From NCBI RefSeq assembly GCF_001889065.1, contig NZ_LWHB01000130.1:1-21712 (forward strand): 21,712 nucleotides of DNA, given 5' to 3'. Position 1 is the stretch's first letter. Each line of letters opens with the position of its first letter. The position numbers and the translations under genes were made by a program. This stretch comes from Suttonella ornithocola. GTDB taxonomy: Bacteria; Pseudomonadota; Gammaproteobacteria; Cardiobacteriales; Cardiobacteriaceae. Below, in pieces: positions 1 through 6,321 of this stretch. The notes under the pieces are model-generated. The model did no database searches, had not been told where the DNA came from, and was given only the letters and a program-made list of their open reading frames with translations.

Positions 1-214
1 ATGGACAATGCCGCTTTTCAATAAACGCTGTGATATTCAAGCAATCATTGAAGAGCATGGGCATGAGATAGTTTGGTTACCCCCTTATAGTCCAGACTTA
101 AATCCTATTGAAAAGATGTGGGCTTGGATTAAGCAAATACGCAAAGAATGGAGGATGGATTGTATTGATACTTTATTCTTTTATCTGCTTTGGATTGGGT
201 TGGGTTTTAGATGA
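1..214 (+). pseudogene. IS630-family transposase, 3' fragment with frameshift
   Basis: This is the C-terminal end of a DDE transposase of the IS630 (Tc1/mariner-like) family; the rest lies left of the window. Frame 1 opens with MDNAAF, which fits the usual second catalytic Asp block (DNAxFH). A stop follows at about base 22, and the reading continues in frame 2 as NKRCDIQAII and then YSPDLNPIEKMWAWIK. The last stretch contains the catalytic Glu motif PYSPDLNPIE typical of the family. One extra base near 20-23 (CAATAAACG where CATAAACG is expected) explains the shift. The frame-2 reading ends with a stop at 212-214. I read it as a decayed or frameshifted copy. A programmed +1 frameshift is a less likely alternative, since some IS630 relatives use two frames. 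It could have supplied transposase for the TATAGC-ended MITEs further right, but its own inverted repeat cannot be recognised here. Confidence 0.8.
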
Positions 215-220
215 TTGCAC

Positions 221-226
221 TATAAA
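221..226 (+). promoter_or_regulatory. Possible -10 box for the FAD oxidoreductase
   Basis: TATAAA lies 24 bases before the chosen ATG, with TTGGGT at 200-205 as a possible -35. The 15-base spacer is short, so this is weak. If real, the -35 lies inside the end of the transposase reading frame. Confidence 0.25.
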
Positions 227-249
227 CCCGTGCATTGGGAAGGTCTATA

Positions 250-1530
250 ATGTTGCGCAGTCAAATTCTTTGGGAAACGCAAGTAATCTCTCCAACGCCT
301 TTTCCAGCGTTGATGGGAGATGGCACAGCAGATGTCTGTATTATTGGTGGCGGTTATACAGGACTATCAGCGGCTATTCGACTTCGAGAAGCAGGGAAAA
401 GCGTTATCTTACTAGAAGCTCATCGCATCGGTAGTGGCGGTTCTGGTCGTAACGTTAGCTTAGTTAATGCAGGCACTTGGGCACAACCAGATAATCTCAA
501 TAAACAACTCGGCGAAAAAGACAGTGAAAAACTCACCGCTGCTCTCGGACAAGCCCCAAAACTGGTTTGGGATACCATTGACCGCTTTAACATTGATGCC
601 AAAGATAGTCGTGCTGGTAATCTACATATGGCACACAACGCCAAAGCAGAAGCCGATATCAATGCGCGCTACGAACAACTTACCCGTCGCGGTGCAGATG
701 TAGAAATCATCCAAGGTAGCCGTTGTCATGAAATGACTGGCACCATCAGCATTCAAAAAGCACTACTAGATAAACGTGCGGGCACTATCAATCCTTATGC
801 CTACGTTACCGGCTTAGCCAAAGCCGCAAATGCTTTAGGCGCGCAAATCTTTGAAACCAGCAGCGTTACACAGCTAGAAAAAAATGGACAAAACTGGTTA
901 GTCAAAACAGAACAAGGCAGTGTTATTGCAGAAAAAGTCATCATTGCTAGCAACGCCTATACCGAAGGCGAATGGACAGACATCTTAAAAAGCGTTTACT
1001 TCGTTTGCTATTATCAAATCGCAACGGCTCCCCTAGAAGAACCTTGGAATAGCCGAATATTGCCGGCGCGAAACGGCTCTTGGGATACACGATTAGCGCT
1101 TTCGAGCATTCGTCGCGACAGTGAAAACCGCCTACTCTTTGGTACAGTTGGCTTATCCGATGGCAAACAAGCGCTCTACACCGCATGGGCAAATCGCATG
1201 GCAAAACTCTATTTCCCTGACCTAAAATCAGAATGGGAATACCGTTGGTGCGGTCGCTTTGGTTTCACGCCTGACCATATCATGCGCATTTTTGAGCCAG
1301 CGAACGGTATTGTGGCAGCTACTGGTTACAATGGACGCGGCATTACCACAGGAACCCTATTTGGAAAAGCGCTAGCTGATTATCTCTTAGACAACAACAC
1401 AGAACACCTACCCATTCCAATAAAAACCCTAACAGAAAGCGAATTAGGGCAAAGACATTTACGGGCTGGGCTATACGATACAGGCATTGCACTATACCAC
1501 GCGGGACAATGCTTACGCATCGTTGCCTAA
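250..1530 (+). CDS. FAD-dependent oxidoreductase, DAO/PuuB-like
   Basis: This 426-residue flavoenzyme of the D-amino-acid oxidase (DAO) superfamily probably oxidises an amine or amino acid in the cytoplasm. The Rossmann FAD motif GGGYTGLSAA sits at about residues 33-42, followed by LLEAHRIGSGGSGRN, the DAO-type second strand and glycine-rich turn. The C-terminus carries TGYNGRGITTGT, the FAD-contacting region of the PuuB/glycine-oxidase-like branch. Length and layout resemble gamma-glutamylputrescine oxidoreductase PuuB, but no puu genes are nearby, so the substrate is unknown. I chose the ATG at 250 because GGGAAGG stands 7 bases before it; an in-frame TTG at 235 would overlap that site. A terminator follows at 1557. 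The gene sits directly after the transposase remnant, so its original promoter region may have been altered. Family is certain; substrate is not. Confidence 0.88.
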   Translation: MLRSQILWETQVISPTPFPALMGDGTADVCIIGGGYTGLSAAIRLREAGKSVILLEAHRIGSGGSGRNVSLVNAGTWAQPDNLNKQLGEKDSEKLTAALGQAPKLVWDTIDRFNIDAKDSRAGNLHMAHNAKAEADINARYEQLTRRGADVEIIQGSRCHEMTGTISIQKALLDKRAGTINPYAYVTGLAKAANALGAQIFETSSVTQLEKNGQNWLVKTEQGSVIAEKVIIASNAYTEGEWTDILKSVYFVCYYQIATAPLEEPWNSRILPARNGSWDTRLALSSIRRDSENRLLFGTVGLSDGKQALYTAWANRMAKLYFPDLKSEWEYRWCGRFGFTPDHIMRIFEPANGIVAATGYNGRGITTGTLFGKALADYLLDNNTEHLPIPIKTLTESELGQRHLRAGLYDTGIALYHAGQCLRIVA

Positions 1531-1556
1531 TAAAAAACTATTCGTCATAATACAAT

Positions 1557-1585
1557 GAAGTCTCAATCAGAGACTTCTGTTTTTC
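1557..1585 (+). terminator. Rho-independent terminator after the FAD oxidoreductase
   Basis: A perfect 8-bp stem GAAGTCTC / GAGACTTC (1557-1564 and 1570-1577) has a 5-base loop and is followed by TGTTTTT. It sits 26 bases after the oxidoreductase stop. It covers the first codons of the longest possible reading of the next gene, which argues that the next gene starts later, at 1603. Confidence 0.8.
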
Positions 1586-1602
1586 AACCATTGAGTAAAC
1601 CT

Positions 1603-2007
1603 ATGAAAATTTATCCTATTCTTTTCACAGTCTTTTTTAGCCTAAGTGCTTGCCAACATTCCCCAACCGCCATTGACCCAGAGCATACCAGTGAAAACGC
1701 TGTTGATTGGGTAGGCACCTATCGAGGAATTCTTCCTTGTGCCGACTGTAACGGCATTGATACAGTACTTATCCTAAGCGCCGACAAACACTACCAACTC
1801 ACTGAAACCTACCAAGGACACCCCGAAACCTTCCAACAAAAAGGCACATTCCAATGGCTAAAAGACGGACAACGCATCCAACTAGATGCTAACGGCGATA
1901 ACCGTCAATACTTTGTTGGAGAGAACCGTATCTGGATGCTGGATAGTGACGGTCATAAAATTAACGGTGAACTCAGCAAACACTACCAACTAGAAAAAAC
2001 CGAATAA
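1603..2007 (+). CDS. NlpE/CutF-like N-terminal domain lipoprotein
   Basis: This is a 134-residue predicted lipoprotein. The signal peptide MKIYPILFTVFFSLSAC ends in the lipobox LSAC with the lipidated Cys at residue 17. The mature part has WVGTYRGILPCADCNGIDTV, the hallmark of the NlpE N-terminal domain, including its CxxC pair. The remaining beta-rich sequence (KGTFQWLKDGQRIQL, RIWMLDSDG) also fits. E. coli NlpE is about 236 residues with a second OB-fold domain that is absent here, so this is a single-domain relative. NlpE is an outer-membrane sensor linked to envelope stress and surface contact; whether this short form signals is not visible. An in-frame ATG at 1555 would add 16 residues before the signal peptide and overlap a terminator, so 1603 is preferred although its ribosome site (GAGT) is weak. 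Its stop is 28 bases before the next lipoprotein gene. Confidence 0.85.
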   Translation: MKIYPILFTVFFSLSACQHSPTAIDPEHTSENAVDWVGTYRGILPCADCNGIDTVLILSADKHYQLTETYQGHPETFQQKGTFQWLKDGQRIQLDANGDNRQYFVGENRIWMLDSDGHKINGELSKHYQLEKTE

Positions 2008-2035
2008 TTCCAGTTACAGCATAAAGGACCTTAAA

Positions 2036-2551
2036 ATGAAAAAACTATACATCATCACCCTACTTGGCTTAACCGCTTGTGCAGATATTGGCACACAATT
2101 TACCCAAATGTCAGAGCCCAACAACGGCGAACGCGCCCGAATGCGCGTTACTGCCAACATGCTCGTCAAAGGAATCCCCGACAGCTCTTGCATCAACTGG
2201 AGCAAACCCGGCGCAGGCACTATTTTTGGTGGCATAGTAGGTAGTAGCGGTTATCGTGGTCGCAGCTTAGGAATGCCCAATCCTAACAACATCGCCTTAG
2301 GACGACACAGTGGAGAATTTTACCTAACAGCCAATCAACCTTTCACCGTCGTCTTACTCAATACACCCGACAGCCGCCAAAAATGCCAAATTGGGCTCAC
2401 CTTTACCCCCGAACCACAACATGACTATGATTTGCTCATGCAAACCGCAGATAAAGACCTAACCCACAGCATTTGCAGCGCCATCATTTACGACATTACC
2501 AACAACCAAAACATCCCAGTCAAAGCCCAAAAAGCTCAAAAATGCCAATAA
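2036..2551 (+). CDS. Predicted lipoprotein, unknown function
   Basis: This 171-residue protein has a short signal peptide MKKLYIITLLGLTAC; the lipobox LTAC places the lipidated Cys at residue 15. AGGA stands 9 bases before the ATG. The mature part contains a glycine-rich patch (GAGTIFGGIVGSSGYRGR) and four further cysteines (after DSS, RQK, HSI and in the final KCQ) that could form two disulfides in the periplasm. The pattern of a Cys early and KCQIGLTFTPEPQHDYDLL later resembles small envelope proteins, but I do not recognise the family. It lies 28 bases behind the NlpE-like gene in the same direction, so the two are probably co-transcribed. An insertion-type repeat begins 8 bases after the stop. 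Confidence 0.75.
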   Translation: MKKLYIITLLGLTACADIGTQFTQMSEPNNGERARMRVTANMLVKGIPDSSCINWSKPGAGTIFGGIVGSSGYRGRSLGMPNPNNIALGRHSGEFYLTANQPFTVVLLNTPDSRQKCQIGLTFTPEPQHDYDLLMQTADKDLTHSICSAIIYDITNNQNIPVKAQKAQKCQ

Positions 2552-2559
2552 CAAACTAC

Positions 2560-2665
2560 TATAGCTAACTTCCAAAGAAATGCATACAACATTAACTTAA
2601 TATCTCATTTGAAAACAAATTATTATCTACAAGTACGGTATGCATTTTTCAGGATACCTGCTATA
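2560..2665 (+). repeat. IS630-like MITE, TATAGC type, copy A1
   Basis: This 106-bp non-coding element has imperfect terminal inverted repeats of about 28 bp. The left end begins TATAGCTAACTTCC and includes ATGCATAC; the right end is the reverse complement of TATAGCAGG followed by GCATAC. Both ends carry TA, as expected for insertion at a TA dinucleotide by an IS630/Tc1-type transposase. It is the simplest copy of a family found again at 2909-3286, 4930-5034, 5927-6168 and, diverged, at 6167-6253. It lies between a lipoprotein gene and the dadA remnant. Confidence 0.85.
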
Positions 2666-2700
2666 ACACTTACAATAATATTTACCCACCAAAGGAGCCT

Positions 2701-2911
2701 ATGAGCAAACACATTATCATTATTGGCGGAGGCACTAAGGCATTATTGGCATAACTAGTGCTGCTTGGCTAATACAGCAAGGCTATCGCGTCTCCCTTAT
2801 TGAAGCGCTTAGCAATATTGGTGAAGGAACCAGCCATGCCAATAATGCGCTACTCACTACTAGCTTTGTCACCCCGCTTGCTACGTCGGGCATTAGCCGA
2901 GTTGCATTTAT
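2701..2911 (+). pseudogene. DadA-like D-amino-acid dehydrogenase, broken 5' fragment
   Basis: A strong ribosome site AAAGGAG stands 4 bases before ATG 2701. The first codons read MSKHIIIIGGG, a flavin Rossmann start, then hit a stop after 17 codons. Removing about 8 bases (ACTAAGGC near 2733-2740) restores the reading as IIGITSAAWLIQQGYRVSLI and on through EGTSHANNALLTTSFVTPLA. This matches DadA, the FAD-containing D-amino-acid dehydrogenase that turns D-alanine into pyruvate (typical ETSFANAGQ...P.A.PGV). The restored frame runs to about 2908 and is then cut by the TATAGC-type MITE. No later part of dadA (normally about 420 residues) is present before glpT. The gene is dead by both an 8-bp insertion and a truncation. 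The family call rests on about 70 codons. Confidence 0.75.
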
Positions 2912-2937
2912 AATCAACTTTCCAAAAAATGCATACG

Positions 2938-3208
2938 GAGATCTTTGCAAAAAAAAACATAAAATAGAGAAATTTCAATTTTTCAAATTTTGAAAACATA
3001 TTAAAATCAGGTAGTGGTTTGAAAAGTATGTTAACCATACTCTTATAAAAAATACTTCTTTTAATATATTGATATTTAAATATTTAACTACCATTGGATC
3101 ATTTGATAATATTCCAGCATACTTTTCAAACCATTACCTAAAATCATAGTGTTAATTTTTCTACTAGTAGTAAAAAATTAGTATAAAACGGAATTTTGCA
3201 AAAGTCTC
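2938..3208 (+). repeat. IS5-like MITE, copy B1, interrupted by C1
   Basis: The ends are GAGATCTTTGCAAAA (left) and TTTTGCAAAAGTCTC (right), an inverted repeat like the GAGACCTTTGCAAAA ends of some IS5-family elements. The body is AT-rich and matches copy B2 at 5989-6119 over AAATAGAGAAATTTCAATTT and GTTAATTTTTCT, among other stretches. ATAC appears on both flanks (2933-2936 and 3209-3212), a probable 4-bp target duplication with one extra G on the left. Without C1 the element would be about 134 bp. The family assignment is by end sequence only. Confidence 0.75.
3010..3138 (+). repeat. Third nested element C1 with 8-bp target duplication
   Basis: A 129-bp element has 21-bp terminal inverted repeats (3010-3030 and 3118-3138) that match at 20 of 21 positions; the left end begins GGTAGTGGTTTGAAAAG. 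TAAAATCA stands directly on both sides (3002-3009, 3139-3146), an exact 8-bp target duplication. The uninterrupted site is visible in copy B2 (TTAAAATTATAGTG), differing by one base. Ends starting GG with an 8-bp duplication fit IS1595- or IS6-type transposition; which of these is inference. No open reading frame of note lies inside. Confidence 0.8.
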
Positions 3209-3284
3209 ATACAATGTTAGCTCAATATTCAGCTATAGCACTCTATTTCCAAGTACTTGTATGCATTTTTTGGGAGTCCTGCTA

Positions 3285-3305
3285 TAGCAGCTAAATTAGC
3301 TGCTA
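3285..3305. repeat. Perfect 21-base palindrome behind glpT
   Basis: TAGCAGCTAA and its complement TTAGCTGCTA flank one central base. It lies 22 bases past the glpT stop and could act as a weak terminator hairpin for glpT, but neither direction has a long T-run directly after it. Its first TA is also the last TA of MITE copy A2. Confidence 0.5.
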
Positions 3306-3326
3306 TTTCTAGCTAAAAAAGAGTCA

Positions 3327-4787
3327 TTATGGTTTTAATAGCTCATTATTTTTTTCTAATTGTGCTTTATGCTTTCCTTCTTGGATCATGGTGAGGAATA
3401 ATAAAATACAAGCGATAATACTTCCACCAATCATGATATAGAATCCACCGTCCCAGCCGTATTTATCTGCTGCCCAACCGATAATTGCGCTTGCCGCAAC
3501 CGTTCCACCAAGATAGCCGAACAAGCCAGTAAAGCCTGCTGCCGTCCCCGCAGCATTTTTCGGTGCTAACTCTAAAGCGTGTAAACCAATGAGCATCACC
3601 GGACCGTAAATCAAAAAGCCAATAACGGTCATCATGATAAAGTCTGTTAACTGATACGGATTTTTATACCAAGGTAAGTTTGCATATTTTGCTATTTCAT
3701 CAGCAGGCGTCGCCGGATTCATCCAAAACAATACTACAGCAATCGTTACCATAATCATAAATACTAAGCCTGTCAGACCACGTTTACCTTTAAACACTTT
3801 ATCTGACATCCAACCGCAAAGCAGCGTTCCCGGAATAGCGGCGAACTCATAAATCGCATATGCTGAAGCCGTCCCTTTAATATTGAAATGCTTGACCTCA
3901 CCAAGATAGACTGGTGACCATTTCAACACACCGTATCGGATTAAATACACAAACACATTCGCTACCGCGATATACCACAACAATTTATTTTTCAATACAT
4001 AAGTTACAAAAATCTCTTTGGCAGATAACGTGTTTTCATAAGTCTCTTTATCATAATCTTCAGGATAATCATCTTTATAGACTTCAATCGGCGGTAAGCC
4101 ACAACTTTGTGGACGGTCTTTCATCACAAAATAAATAATGACGGAAGCGACCATAGCAGCAATGCCGGGATAATAAAGCGCCTGCTGCCAAATATGCGCA
4201 AAAGTTACCTTGGTAACTTCAGGATGCTTCGATGCATAAATTGCTGAGGCTAAGCCAACCAATAATGCTGGCACCATACCGCCTAAGTTGTGTGCGGTAT
4301 TCCAGATAGAAACAATCGTGCCACGCTCTTTCTTTGACCACCAATGCACCATTGTTCGACCACAAGGCGGCCAACCCATACCTTGAAACCAACCGTTGAC
4401 AAAGAGCAACACGAACATAATCGCAATACCTGAAGTTGCCCACGGCATCAATCCCATGAGCGTCATGCACAACCCTGAAAGCGCTAATCCTAACGGCAGG
4501 AACATTTTCGGATTTGATCGGTCAGAAACTGATGCCATTAAGAATTTCGATAATCCATACGCTAATCCCGGCGCAATCCCGATGACACCTAATTGTGTTT
4601 TAGTATACAGCCCTGCTTCAATTAAGCCTTTCTGTGCCAAATCAAAATTACTGCGGACAAAATAATATGCGGCATAACCAAAGAAAATACCCATAAACAC
4701 TTGCCAACGTAAACGACGATAAGTCGAATCAATCTTGTCTTCAGGAAGAAGCGGCTTATCGGGTGTCGGTTTTAAGAAAGAAATCAT
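3327..4787 (-). CDS. glpT: Glycerol-3-phosphate:phosphate antiporter GlpT
   Basis: This 486-residue inner-membrane major-facilitator antiporter imports sn-glycerol-3-phosphate in exchange for phosphate (organophosphate:Pi antiporter family). It is colinear with E. coli GlpT (452 residues) over nearly the whole length: FKP/LKP start, STYRRLRWQ, FFGYAAYYFVR, GWFQGMGWPPCGRTMVHWWS and LIYGPVMLIGLHALELAPK. The substrate-site residues are present: Arg45 (FVRSNF), His166 (TAHNLGG) and Arg284 (LIRYGVLKW), the equivalents of Arg45, His165 and Arg269. Two inserts, at about residues 183-200 and 355-372, account for the extra length and look like loop expansions. AGGAG lies 7 bases before the ATG. No glpK, glpD or glpQ is nearby, so it is a stand-alone transporter. 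The gene itself is intact, although repeats crowd it on both sides. Confidence 0.96.
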   Translation of the reverse strand: MISFLKPTPDKPLLPEDKIDSTYRRLRWQVFMGIFFGYAAYYFVRSNFDLAQKGLIEAGLYTKTQLGVIGIAPGLAYGLSKFLMASVSDRSNPKMFLPLGLALSGLCMTLMGLMPWATSGIAIMFVLLFVNGWFQGMGWPPCGRTMVHWWSKKERGTIVSIWNTAHNLGGMVPALLVGLASAIYASKHPEVTKVTFAHIWQQALYYPGIAAMVASVIIYFVMKDRPQSCGLPPIEVYKDDYPEDYDKETYENTLSAKEIFVTYVLKNKLLWYIAVANVFVYLIRYGVLKWSPVYLGEVKHFNIKGTASAYAIYEFAAIPGTLLCGWMSDKVFKGKRGLTGLVFMIMVTIAVVLFWMNPATPADEIAKYANLPWYKNPYQLTDFIMMTVIGFLIYGPVMLIGLHALELAPKNAAGTAAGFTGLFGYLGGTVAASAIIGWAADKYGWDGGFYIMIGGSIIACILLFLTMIQEGKHKAQLEKNNELLKP

Positions 4788-4858
4788 AAATACTCCTTAC
4801 TCAGTTATTTAAAATTTTAATATATTGGTATAATTAACAATATATACCCCCCTTCTTA

Positions 4859-4920
4859 ACAAATTATTTAATAAATATCTTTAAGGAAGTTTATCTAAAA
4901 GATATTTATTAAATTTGTTA
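4859..4920. repeat. AT-rich long inverted repeat upstream of glpT
   Basis: The arms AACAAATTATTTAATAAATA (from 4859, continuing TCTTT) and its counterpart at about 4898-4920 (AAAGATATTTATTAAATTTG) pair over about 22 bp with one 3-base bulge, around a loop of about 14 bases. It lies between glpT and MITE copy A3, about 75-130 bases before the glpT start. It could be an end of the metallophosphoesterase transcript or part of the glpT control region. No T-run follows, so I do not call it a terminator. Confidence 0.5.
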
Positions 4921-4929
4921 ATTATAGTA

Positions 4930-5034
4930 TATAGCAGGGTTCCCAAAAAATACATACAGTATTTGTGGATAATACGCTGTTTTCGAATTAGATATTAAGT
5001 TAACGTTATATGTATTTTTGGGAAGTTAGCGATA
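4930..5034 (-). repeat. IS630-like MITE, copy A3 (inverted)
   Basis: A complete 105-bp copy in the opposite orientation to A1. The left end is TATAGCAGGGTTCCC followed by AAAAAATACATAC. The right end is ATGTATTTTTGGGAAG followed by TTAGCGATA, the reverse complement of the TATAGCTAACTTCC end; its last bases vary (GATA). The internal sequence GATATTAAGTTAACGTTATA is the complement of the A1 interior. It sits between the metallophosphoesterase stop and glpT. Confidence 0.85.
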
Positions 5035-5094
5035 GCAAGATATGATTTAATCTTTAAAATAAAAAATTTATAATATCTTTTCTAAAAAATATAT

Positions 5095-5874
5095 CTATAT
5101 TTCAATTAGATAATCTATCTTATAGTGGCTATCTGGAGTACTCTGATTGTACTGATTACTATATCCTCTTTGATTACTAATAAATTGTGTATTGCCTACA
5201 TTAGTTATGATGTTAGTGTGGCTGTGCCCATATACCCAAATGTCTGCTAATTGATAAATCTCAGGAATATCACTAGTCCAATAAGCGCTTTTGACTAATT
5301 CGCTTGTCGTTTTTGAATGTTTAGGGGAAATCAGTTCTCGTGCAGGCAAAAAGTGACTGACAACCAATTTTTTTCTAATATGATTGCTCTGATAATTTAA
5401 GGTTCTTTTTAGAAATGCTACTGAATCATTAAATAAATCTACCATAATTTCTGGCGTTAGTCTTTTATTTTCTTCAATGAAAATATCTTTAAAATCAGGA
5501 AGTCTTTTTGCCCATTCCATACTGGCTTCAGGAGTTCCTGCTAACATAAAATTTGTCCATAAAGTCGTTCCACAAATTAACAAATCTTGAAAAATAACAG
5601 CTTCATTATCTAATAATCTAATCTGATAGCGATTTGCAATCTCTCTATGAAAATTAATACCTTCTAAGAGCGTATACCCCCAACGATCATGATTGCCTAA
5701 TATATAAATAATTGGCAAACTGGGTGCCTTGCTTCTTAAATGCTTAAAAAATATCGGTAAACTATAATTATCCCCAATATCTCCAGCCAGTAATAGTAAA
5801 TCTGCTTGCTCTAAAGCTTCTAACAAACAAAAACTATATTCTGTATGTAAATCACTATGAATAGCTATTTTCAT
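5095..5874 (-). CDS. Calcineurin-like metallophosphoesterase
   Basis: This 259-residue cytoplasmic protein has the full set of two-metal phosphoesterase motifs: SDLH (Asp8, His10), GDIGD (Asp32), GNHD (Asn61, His62), VVSHFLP (His174) and GHSHTN (His217, His219). This places it in the calcineurin-like superfamily; the substrate (nucleotide, cyclic nucleotide or phosphoprotein) cannot be told. There is no signal peptide or membrane segment. No convincing ribosome site precedes the ATG (AAAAAATC), which is unusual here. The coding sequence looks more AT-rich than glpT or dnaE, with many ATT, TTA and AAA codons. MITEs stand on both sides in opposite orientations (A3 and A4), so it may be an acquired gene. 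It is transcribed toward glpT. Confidence 0.88.
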   Translation of the reverse strand: MKIAIHSDLHTEYSFCLLEALEQADLLLLAGDIGDNYSLPIFFKHLRSKAPSLPIIYILGNHDRWGYTLLEGINFHREIANRYQIRLLDNEAVIFQDLLICGTTLWTNFMLAGTPEASMEWAKRLPDFKDIFIEENKRLTPEIMVDLFNDSVAFLKRTLNYQSNHIRKKLVVSHFLPARELISPKHSKTTSELVKSAYWTSDIPEIYQLADIWVYGHSHTNIITNVGNTQFISNQRGYSNQYNQSTPDSHYKIDYLIEI

Positions 5875-5926
5875 GATTTTTTAAATAATAATTTGTTTTT
5901 TACGACAAAAATATATATCTAAACGA

Positions 5927-6168
5927 TATAGCCAACTTCTCAAAAAATGCATACAACGTTAACTAAACATCCACTTTGAAAACAGCCTGAGACCTTTGCA
6001 AGCCCCCTAAAAATAGAGAAATTTCAATTTTTCAAATTTTAAAAATTTATTAAAATTATAGTGTTAATTTTTCTGCTAGTAGTAAAAATTCGTGTGAAAC
6101 GGAATTTTGCAAAGACCTCAGCCTACTATCCCAAAGTACTGTATGCGTTTTTCGGGAGTCCTGCTATA
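5927..6168 (+). repeat. IS630-like MITE, copy A4, carrying element B2
   Basis: The left end TATAGCCAACTTCTC then AAAAAATGCATAC begins at 5927; the right end GTATGCGTTTTTCGGGAG then TCCTGCTATA closes at 6168. The interior matches A1 (ACTTTGAAAACA ... AAAGTACTGTATGC) except for a 131-bp insertion at 5989-6119. It lies upstream of the metallophosphoesterase gene. Its final TATA overlaps the first TATA of the next repeat at 6167. Confidence 0.84.
5989..6119 (+). repeat. IS5-like MITE, copy B2, uninterrupted
   Basis: A 131-bp element has ends GAGACCTTTGCAAG and CTTTGCAAA complementary forms (right end TTTTGCAAAGACCTC). AGCCT on both flanks (5984-5988, 6120-6124) is the apparent target duplication, and deleting the element restores an intact MITE like A1. 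It shows the original, unoccupied form of the site that C1 entered in B1. No open reading frame. Confidence 0.8.
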
Positions 6169-6253
6169 TAGCTAAGTTTCTAAGAAATACATACAAAAAT
6201 AGAACAATATATTATTTTTTCTAATGCATATATTTTTTATAGAAGTTGCTATA
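6167..6253 (+). repeat. Diverged TATAGC-type MITE, copy A5
   Basis: The left end TATAGCTAAGTTTCTAAG then AAATACATAC and the right end ATGCATATATTTTTT then AGAAGTTGCTATA give an 87-bp element with the same end design but a shorter, different interior. It directly abuts copy A4 and shares a TA with it, so one probably inserted at the terminal TA of the other. Confidence 0.65.
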
Positions 6254-6321
6254 GAGTTAGTTGATTTTAATAAATATAAAATTAGCTATATCAATGAGTT
6301 TTTAGATTTAATTAGAAAAAA

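Larger units (their letters stand above)
2909..3286 (+). repeat. IS630-like MITE, copy A2, carrying nested elements
   Basis: The left end at 2909 (TATAATCAACTTTCC, then AAAAAATGCATAC) and the right end at 3286 (TGTATGCATTTTTT, then GGGAGTCCTGCTATA) are the two ends of the TATAGC family. The middle is interrupted at 2937/2938 by a second element (B1, 2938-3208), which is itself interrupted by a third (C1, 3010-3138). Without these the element is about 105 bp, the same as copies A1 and A3. It interrupts the dadA remnant on its left, and its right TA is the start of a palindrome behind glpT. No coding sequence is present. Confidence 0.82.

Noticed and set aside
108..434. Open frame of 108 codons crossing from the transposase remnant into the oxidoreductase
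   Set aside because: It overlaps the oxidoreductase start in another frame and has no recognisable protein signature; it is a chance frame.
2850..3038. 62-codon minus-strand open frame
   Set aside because: It crosses the dadA remnant, the MITE A2 end and elements B1 and C1, so it is a by-product of nested insertions.
3285..3305. Strong bidirectional terminator at the palindrome behind glpT
   Set aside because: The stem is good, but neither side has a proper T-run directly after it; kept only as a palindrome.
2560..6253. CRISPR-like array from the recurring short repeats
   Set aside because: Repeats are few, in both orientations, with inverted ends and unequal spacing; they are transposon-type elements and no cas gene is present.
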